From contig OZ248415.1 of NCBI GenBank assembly GCA_965234325.1, positions 1 through 64,000 of the forward strand: DNA of 64,000 nucleotides, written 5' to 3'. This document shows, one piece after another, positions 58,530 to 64,000 of this stretch (positions within the stretch are counted from its first letter, which is position 1; the number at the start of each line of letters is the position of its first letter). The position numbers and the translations under genes are program-made. The notes under the pieces were generated by a model. That model saw nothing but the letters and a program-made list of their open reading frames with translations, ran no database searches and was not told where the DNA came from. Source of the DNA: Limnohabitans kasalickyi. Its GTDB lineage: Bacteria > Pseudomonadota > Gammaproteobacteria > Burkholderiales > Burkholderiaceae_C.

Positions 58530-61268
58530 TTAATGGGAAAGGGCGCGGGAGACAACCTCACGCACATCGTTGCTTAAATCGGCTTTGGCGGCGACACGTT
58601 TGATGGCTTCGTGCGCGGCGGTGCGGTAGGGCTCGGCCAGCTTGCTCCAACGGTCCATGGCGCGCGCCAAACGGGCGGCGACTTGGGGGTTGATGGCGTC
58701 GAGCTCCAACACGCGCTCGCTCCAAAACACGTAGCCTGCGGCATCGGTGCGGTGGAAGGCACCGGGGTTGGCACTGCAGAAACTGAAGATCAGGCTGCGG
58801 GCACGGTTTGGGTTCTTAATATGGAAATCGGGGTGCAGCATCAGGTGACGCACCACGGGCAGCACGTTGCCACCGCGGTCAGGGCAGCCAGCTTGCAGGG
58901 CAAACCATTTGTCCATCACCAAAGCTTCATTGGAGAAGAGGTTGTAAAAGCGCTGCAAGGCATCGGCGGCCAAGGCGTGGCCACTGCTGACCAAGGCATT
59001 CAAGGCGTTGAATCGGTCGGTCATGTTGTGGGCGTCTTTGAAGCTTTGCAGTGCGCGGCCTGGCCACACCACATCGCCGGACTGGCGGGCGTCTAAACAC
59101 AGCATGGTTAGCGATAAGCCGCTTAAGGCGCGGCGTCCGCTGGACAGAGGGTCGGGGCGGTAGTTGCCGTTGTCGCGGTGGGTGTTGAAGGCCCAAGCCC
59201 AATCGTCGTGCAACTCGCGCGCGAGTTGGGCGCGCATGGCTTCACGCACGGCATGGATGCGCTGTGGGTCCACCACATCGAGCTGTTCGGCGATGTAGGT
59301 TTCAGAGGGCAGCGTCAGCACCAGTTCTTTGAACGCGGCATCCAAGGTGGGGTTGCGAAGCACGGTGCGCAGGGCTTGCACCAAGGCCGCGTCGAGCACT
59401 TGCGAGAGTTCACCCTCGGCTTTCACGGCTGAGAGTGCGGCACTCAGGCACAGGCGTTGTGCGGCTTCCCATTGGTTGAACGGGTCGGTGTCGTGCGCCA
59501 AGAGCGTGAGCAATTGGGCAGGGGTGAAGGCCATCTCCAACACCACGGGCGCGCTGAAGTCACGCAACAGCGATGGCACAGGGGCTTCGTCGCTGGTGAC
59601 GGGTAAATCGTGAAATTCAAAGGTTTGCGTGGCTTCGGTGAGCACCAGCAATTGGCTGGGCAGCACTTCGCGGCCATCGGCGCCGATCAAGCCCATTTGC
59701 ACGGGAATGACAAACGGGGCTTTGACGTCTTGGCCTGGGCTGGGTGGGCAGCTTTGGCTCAAGGTTAGGGTGTAGCGGCGCGTGGTGGCGTCGTAGGCGC
59801 CCGTCGCTTGCACACGGGGCGTGCCTGCTTGGGCGTACCAACGTTTGAATTGCGGCAAATGCTGGGCCAAGGCCGACTGGGGGTTCGCGTCGGCAATGGC
59901 TTGGGCGAAGTCGTCGCAGGTGACTGCTTGGCCGTCGTGGCGCTCGAAATACAGCTTCATGCCTTGGGCGAAGCCTTCACGCGATGAAATATTGGAAGCT
60001 GGCGTTGCCGCCAAGGTCTGCATCATGCGGACGACTTCGGAGCCTTTTTCGTAAATCGTGACGGTGTAGAAGTTGTTGATTTCCACATAGCTGTCAGGAC
60101 GCACCGGGTGGGCCATCGGGCCTGCGTCTTCGGGGAACTGCGCGGTGCGCAACAAGCGCACGTCTTCAATGCGCTTGACAGCTTTGGCCGAGGCGGCAGC
60201 GGCGCGGCCTTGCACAGGGTCTGTGGCGCTGTGGGTCAGGGCGTCAGCGGCCAAGTCTTGGCTGAACTCTTGGTCGCGAAAAACGGTGAGGCCTTCTTTG
60301 AGCGAGAGTTGGAACCAGTCGCGGCAGGTCACACGGTTGCCGGTCCAGTTGTGGAAGTACTCATGGCCCACCACACTCTCAATGTTGGCGTAATCGGTGT
60401 CGGTGGCGGTGGACGAGTTGGCCAACACAAACTTGGTGTTGAAGACGTTGAGACCCTTGTTCTCCATCGCGCCCATGTTGAAGTCGCTGGTGGCGACGAT
60501 CATGAAGCGTTCCAAATCAAGGCTCAAGCCAAAGCGTTGTTCGTCCCACGCGATGCTGGCCATCAGCGAGTTCATGGCGTGTTCGGTTTTGTCCAAGTCG
60601 CCCGAGCGCACGAAGACTTGCAATACGTGGTCTTTGCCCAAGCGGGTTTTAACGCGTTGTTCGCGGCACACAAACTGGCCAGCGACCAAGGCAAACAAAT
60701 AGCAAGGCTTTTTGTGCGGGTCGACCCACTTGGCAAAGTGGCGGCCGTCGTCGAGCGGGCCTTCTTCCACCAAGTTGCCATTGCTCAGCAGCACGGGGAA
60801 GGCGGCTTTGTCGGCGCGCAGCGTGACGCTGTAGTGCGACATCACATCCGGGCGGTCCAAGAAATAGGTGATGCGGCGAAAGCCTTCGGCCTCGCACTGC
60901 GTGAAGAACGAGTCGTTGCTGACATACAAGCCCATGAGCTTGGTGTTCTTGGCAGGCAGGCAGGTCGTGAAGATTTCCAGCGCGAAAGGCTCATGGCCTT
61001 CGGGCAAGTTCTCCAGCACCAACTGGCTGCCGTCCATCTTGAAGGAGGTGCCTTGGCCGTTGACCAGCACGCGCGCCAAGTTGAGCTCGTCGCCGTCCAA
61101 ACGCAGAGGCTGGGCCGCCACGTCGGGGTTGCGACGCACGATCATTTTGTTGAGCACGCGGGTCTTGGCGGGGTCCAAGTCGAACGTCAGGTCGACGGTG
61201 TCGATCCAAAACGCGGGCGCGGTGTAATCCGCACGTTGAACCAGTGGGGCAGTGCCTTCACGCAGCAT
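58530..61268 (-). CDS. pepN: Aminopeptidase N
   Basis: 912 aa, M1 family, slightly longer than E. coli PepN (870). Substrate motif GAMENKG and zinc site HEYFHNW with the third ligand Glu in LKEGLTVFRDQEFS. The DUF3458 Ig-like domain and the long C-terminal helical domain are present. It removes N-terminal residues from peptides in the cytosol. It starts 46 bp after the prfB stop. Confidence 0.96.
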   Translation of the reverse strand: MLREGTAPLVQRADYTAPAFWIDTVDLTFDLDPAKTRVLNKMIVRRNPDVAAQPLRLDGDELNLARVLVNGQGTSFKMDGSQLVLENLPEGHEPFALEIFTTCLPAKNTKLMGLYVSNDSFFTQCEAEGFRRITYFLDRPDVMSHYSVTLRADKAAFPVLLSNGNLVEEGPLDDGRHFAKWVDPHKKPCYLFALVAGQFVCREQRVKTRLGKDHVLQVFVRSGDLDKTEHAMNSLMASIAWDEQRFGLSLDLERFMIVATSDFNMGAMENKGLNVFNTKFVLANSSTATDTDYANIESVVGHEYFHNWTGNRVTCRDWFQLSLKEGLTVFRDQEFSQDLAADALTHSATDPVQGRAAAASAKAVKRIEDVRLLRTAQFPEDAGPMAHPVRPDSYVEINNFYTVTIYEKGSEVVRMMQTLAATPASNISSREGFAQGMKLYFERHDGQAVTCDDFAQAIADANPQSALAQHLPQFKRWYAQAGTPRVQATGAYDATTRRYTLTLSQSCPPSPGQDVKAPFVIPVQMGLIGADGREVLPSQLLVLTEATQTFEFHDLPVTSDEAPVPSLLRDFSAPVVLEMAFTPAQLLTLLAHDTDPFNQWEAAQRLCLSAALSAVKAEGELSQVLDAALVQALRTVLRNPTLDAAFKELVLTLPSETYIAEQLDVVDPQRIHAVREAMRAQLARELHDDWAWAFNTHRDNGNYRPDPLSSGRRALSGLSLTMLCLDARQSGDVVWPGRALQSFKDAHNMTDRFNALNALVSSGHALAADALQRFYNLFSNEALVMDKWFALQAGCPDRGGNVLPVVRHLMLHPDFHIKNPNRARSLIFSFCSANPGAFHRTDAAGYVFWSERVLELDAINPQVAARLARAMDRWSKLAEPYRTAAHEAIKRVAAKADLSNDVREVVSRALSH

Positions 61269-61314
61269 GATGGTGTCCTAGAGAGAGGGAAAAGGGCGAA
61301 AAACGGGCGAGCCG

Positions 61315-62419
61315 TTAAACGCCTTGTTTGAGCGAAGCTTCAATGAATGCATCCAAGTCGCCATCCAGCACCTTTTGGGTGGCTGAGATTTCGACGTTGG
61401 TGCGCAAGTCTTTGATGCGGCTGTTGTCCAGCACGTAGCTGCGAATTTGATGGCCCCAGCCCACATCGGTCTTGGTGTCTTCGAGCTTTTGTTGTTCTTC
61501 TTGGCGCTTGCGCATTTCAAAGTCATACAAGCGCGAGCGCAGGCGCTTCCACGCCACGTCACGGTTGCTGTGCTGGCTACGGCCATCTTGGCACTGCACC
61601 ACGATGCCGGTGGGCATGTGGGTCAAACGCACGGCAGAGTCGGTTTTGTTGATGTGCTGACCACCCGCGCCAGACGCACGGTAGGTGTCGGTGCGCACGT
61701 CGGAGGGGTTGATGTCGATCTCGATCGAGTCATCAATCTCTGGGTACACAAACACCGACGCAAACGAGGTGTGACGACCGCCCGAGCTGTCAAAGGGCGA
61801 CTTGCGTACCAAGCGGTGCACACCCGTTTCGGTGCGCAGCAAACCAAAGGCGTATTCGCCTTCGATCTTGATGGTGGCGCCTTTGATGCCGGCCACGTCA
61901 CCGGGGGATTCGTCTTCCACCGTGGTTTTGAAGCCCTTGCGTTCGGCGTACTTGAGGTACTGACGCAACAACATGCTGGCCCAGTCGCAGGCTTCGGTGC
62001 CACCGGCGCCGGCTTGGATGTCGAGGAAGCAATTGAGCGGGTCCGCTTCGTTGCTGAACATGCGGCGGAATTCGAGCTCTTCGATGGTTTTGACCAAGCC
62101 TTGTGTGTCCGCTTCGATGGTCATCAAGCCGTCTTCGTCGTTGTCGGCCTTGCTCATTTCAAACAACTCGGTGTTGTCTGCCAGCTCTTGGGTCAGGCGG
62201 GTGAGGGTGACCACCACGCCATCGAGCGTTTTCTTTTCACGCCCGAGTTCTTGAGCCTTTTTGGGGTCGTTCCAGACCGTGGGGTCTTCTAGCGAGGCGT
62301 TGACGGTGCGCAGGCGTTCGGCTTTGGCATCGTAGTCAAAGATACCTCCGGAGGTCGACCGTACGCACGCTCAAGTCTGCGAGGGTGGTGCCAATGAGGT
62401 TGGTGCGTTCAGCTTCCAT
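61315..62419 (-). CDS. prfB: Peptide chain release factor 2, with programmed +1 frameshift
   Basis: The gene starts at the ATG at 62419 (MEAERTNLIG...), reaches an in-frame TGA at 62338-62336, and continues in the +1 frame to 61315, giving about 367 aa (E. coli RF2 has 365). The SPF stop-recognition motif (RKSPFDSSGGRHTSF) and GAGGQHINK catalytic loop are intact. RF2 reads UGA and UAA; low RF2 causes a slip at CUU-UGA, so it controls its own level. A frame starting at 62217 covers only the C-terminal 300 residues and should not be taken as the full gene. Confidence 0.97.
62335..62350 (-). promoter_or_regulatory. RF2 autoregulatory +1 frameshift site
   Basis: On the minus strand CGGAGG-TAT-CTT-TGA-C: an internal Shine-Dalgarno (GGAGG) three bases before CTT-TGA-C, the same layout as the classic bacterial prfB site. 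Confidence 0.95.
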
Positions 62420-62467
62420 GATGGTGTCTTCTTTACGTGTCTGGGAAAACCACAGATTTTCTCACGT

Positions 62468-63028
62468 TCAGAAGTCGTGGCTGTAGGCCAGCAGAATGCC
62501 AGCTTTCCCAAGCACCGACGCTTGCACCGCATGGTCCCCCGAGAAGCGATAGCCCAACGATGGAATGATGGCGGGCGCAATGCCGAAGTTGTTGAACGGG
62601 ATCTTGTCTTGGTAAGCCCCTTTGTAGCCATAAATCAGGCCGCCAGAAACCTTGACGAACACGTCTGGGTTGCCCAGCACACCCGTCCAGCGTTGACCCA
62701 CAAAGCCGTACAGCGAGGGTTGACCAAAGGAGTTGGTGAAAAAGGCGAGGCCGCAAAAACGCCCGCTGGCGTCTTGGCGCTCTAGGCCAATCAAGCGCAC
62801 AGGGCGGTGTTCTGGGTTGTCACTCCAATGCTTGGCATAGGGCGAGAGCATCAATTGCCAGGGTTTGGCATGGGGGGTGTCCGGTGTGTCGTCCGCCTTC
62901 AAGGCACTGGGGCAGGGCTTCCAGCGGTGTGCGTCGCTCAATAATTCACCTGTCTGAGCGTGGGCTACAGTGATTTCCCCTAAAAAAGCCATCCAAATAA
63001 GCAGATGGCTTGTTAATTTACAACGCAT
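62468..63028 (-). CDS. Putative outer-membrane beta-barrel protein
   Basis: 186 aa. Signal peptide at 1-24 (cleavage AHA-Q). The mature part has alternating beta-strand patterns and ends in an aromatic residue (LLAYSHDF), as outer-membrane barrels do. Segments such as GLAFFTNSFGQPSLYGFVGQRW, VKVSGGLIYGYKGAYQDKIPFNN and APAIIPSLGYRF resemble small barrels of the PagP/PagL size class, but I cannot place it in either. Some relatives carry the dubious label 'sn-glycerol-3-phosphate transporter'. Function unknown. Confidence 0.6.
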   Translation of the reverse strand: MRCKLTSHLLIWMAFLGEITVAHAQTGELLSDAHRWKPCPSALKADDTPDTPHAKPWQLMLSPYAKHWSDNPEHRPVRLIGLERQDASGRFCGLAFFTNSFGQPSLYGFVGQRWTGVLGNPDVFVKVSGGLIYGYKGAYQDKIPFNNFGIAPAIIPSLGYRFSGDHAVQASVLGKAGILLAYSHDF

Positions 63029-63079
63029 TCAAAAACCTAGTTTTGGATCAAAAGTAGTCAATTTTAAGTCAGGTTGATG

Positions 63080-63667
63080 TCAACGCCGTGTCATCGCTGC
63101 CGGCCCTATGTCTTGTAGGGGGCCGAGGGGGTTGTGCTGCACGTCTACCTCGCGAACTTCGGGTTGCCCGCCCCAAGAGCGGTACACCACCGTCTCATCG
63201 ACCAACAAAATCAAGGCATTGAAGCGCCAGCCTGTGGTTTCGGAGCGACGCCGGAAGTTGGTGAAGTCAGCCAAGAAGCCTCCTGTGCGGGCTTTGCTGA
63301 TTTTGGAGATGCTCACCTCCCAGCCATGGCAGGCGTCACGCGCATTGATGCACATCAGGATGCCAGGCCCTAAATCGGCTTTGGTCAAGACGGTGCCATT
63401 CACCACGCGCCGCACGATATCGGGGTAGGACAAGATCGTGGTGTTGGGTTGATGGGCTGGACCGAGCTTTAAGGCCGACACCTCTGCGGCGTGGCTTTGC
63501 ATCGGCACCAAGCTCTCAATGGCGATGCGTGCCTCGTCAAACGTTTGAAACGTGGGCGATTCGGTGCGCGCTTGCGGCAACAGACTGGTACAGGCGGCGA
63601 GTCCGCAGCAGGTAGCCAGCAAGGCGAGTCGCGTCATCGCGCGGGAGAGAGGGTGACGTTTGGGCAT
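63080..63667 (-). CDS. Putative lipoprotein, 195 aa
   Basis: N-terminal basic region, hydrophobic segment and lipobox LAAC with Cys26 (LALLATCCGLAAC) mark a lipoprotein. The mature part is unassigned. It has a conserved-looking GWRFNALILLVDETVVYRSWGGQPEVREVD end and two central Cys (MCINARDACHGW). The start codon lies inside the left edge of the terminator of the upstream barrel gene, so the gene has its own transcript or is read through. Confidence 0.65.
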   Translation of the reverse strand: MPKRHPLSRAMTRLALLATCCGLAACTSLLPQARTESPTFQTFDEARIAIESLVPMQSHAAEVSALKLGPAHQPNTTILSYPDIVRRVVNGTVLTKADLGPGILMCINARDACHGWEVSISKISKARTGGFLADFTNFRRRSETTGWRFNALILLVDETVVYRSWGGQPEVREVDVQHNPLGPLQDIGPAAMTRR

Positions 63668-63695
63668 AAAAAAAGCGCATTGCGATGCAATGCGC
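63668..63695 (-). terminator. Rho-independent terminator of the partial barrel gene
   Basis: On the minus strand GCGCATTG pairs with CAATGCGC (63695-63688 with 63682-63675) around a 5-base loop, followed by T7, directly before the next ATG (63667). Confidence 0.88.
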
Positions 63696-63718
63696 CCTTG
63701 TGTGAGGGATTGCTCGAC

Positions 63719-64000
63719 TTAGAAGCGTGAACCAACCGACAACGCAAAGCCTTTGGCAGAGATGTTGTCTTTGTCAAAGTAGTTCATGTAGTCCAGTTGG
63801 CCGTAGACGGTTTTGGTGAAGTTGGTTTGCACGCCAACGCCATATGACAAATCGGTGCCTGTGTGCGAACCCGCTGCCGATGCTGTGATGTCTGAGCGTG
63901 TCACACCCAAGCGTGCAAACACCAAGGTGTCTTGCGTCAAGGCCATTTTGGGTTTGATGTGAATGCCGTAATTGCTGACCGTGGCGTTGAAAGCGCCGCG
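63719..64000 (-). CDS. Outer-membrane beta-barrel protein, 5' end outside window
   Basis: The open frame runs through the window edge (…FNATVSNYGIHIKPKMALTQDTLVF...), so the ATG at 63946 is internal. The visible 93 residues show alternating strands (YGVGVQTNFTKTVYGQLDYMNYFDK) and end GFALSVGSRF, a C-terminal Phe barrel signal like that of OmpA-type or porin-like proteins. It is followed at once by a terminator. Identity beyond 'small outer-membrane barrel' cannot be stated. Confidence 0.75.
   Translation of the reverse strand, partial: RGAFNATVSNYGIHIKPKMALTQDTLVFARLGVTRSDITASAAGSHTGTDLSYGVGVQTNFTKTVYGQLDYMNYFDKDNISAKGFALSVGSRF

Noticed and set aside
60108..61331. 407-codon rightward ORF opposite pepN
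   Set aside because: Antisense shadow of pepN, which has its zinc site and GAMEN motif in the leftward frame.

Overview
The window looks like a chromosomal segment of a betaproteobacterium of the Burkholderiales, most likely Comamonadaceae (a Limnohabitans/Rhodoferax/Polaromonas-like relative). This rests on gene content and gene style: a Bug/TctC periplasmic binding protein, an NAD-linked fused NuoE-NuoF formate dehydrogenase, Liv-type ABC genes beside molybdenum hydroxylase genes, and class I Fbp, PepN and frameshifted RF2. Genus level is inference; no rRNA gene is present.

Positions 1-21.8 kb are a mosaic accessory island. After remnants (a possible M16 peptidase C-terminus, a secreted hypothetical, an N-terminally cut HNH endonuclease) lies the 3' part of a tRNA, a probable attachment site. 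Next comes a defective prophage: tyrosine integrase, small unknown genes, a RepB-like primase cut by an IS3-family element, then directly tail genes and a lysis cassette (holin, endolysin, Rz with nested Rz1). The IS has 'early' primase sequence on one side, 'late' tail sequence on the other, and no target duplication, so everything in between was probably lost by IS-mediated deletion. The retained tail region holds the most unusual feature: a tail fibre ending in a Cys-rich tip, followed by overlapping genes for an Ig-like protein, a 2-oxoglutarate/Fe(II) oxygenase-like protein, a radical SAM/SPASM enzyme and a possible tetrapyrrole-methylase-fold protein. I read this as a candidate system that modifies the tail-fibre tip.

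Downstream in the island (12.7-21.6 kb) are likely defence or mobile functions: an unknown protein with a possible Abi-type C-terminus, a 1339-aa NACHT/STAND-like NTPase with a C-terminal PD-(D/E)XK-like motif joined to an AAA/DUF4143 ATPase, a 'mobile mystery' HTH/Fic pair behind four operator-like repeats spaced exactly 33 bp apart, and an excisionase-like HTH protein.

From 21.8 kb the window is mostly core chromosome: adenine/adenosine deaminase, dcd, rhlE. A second small island (25.1-29.4 kb) carries a decayed BRO antirepressor, an MmeI-like restriction-modification enzyme and an overlapping FRG-domain gene. Next are a catabolic operon (FAH-family hydrolase, HyuA, HyuB, small protein, TctC) with a divergent LysR regulator, apaH, a 2-keto-4-pentenoate hydratase homologue, a CNNM/CorC protein, a methyltransferase, formate dehydrogenase plus nadX, and a ten-gene leftward cluster (CoxL, DapA-like, CoxS, CoxM-CoxG fusion, 3-hydroxyanthranilate dioxygenase-like, LivK-H-M-G-F) under a divergent LysR gene. 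The cluster suggests uptake, hydroxylation and ring cleavage of an aromatic, possibly N-heterocyclic, compound. The window ends with fbp, pepN, prfB and three envelope-protein genes.
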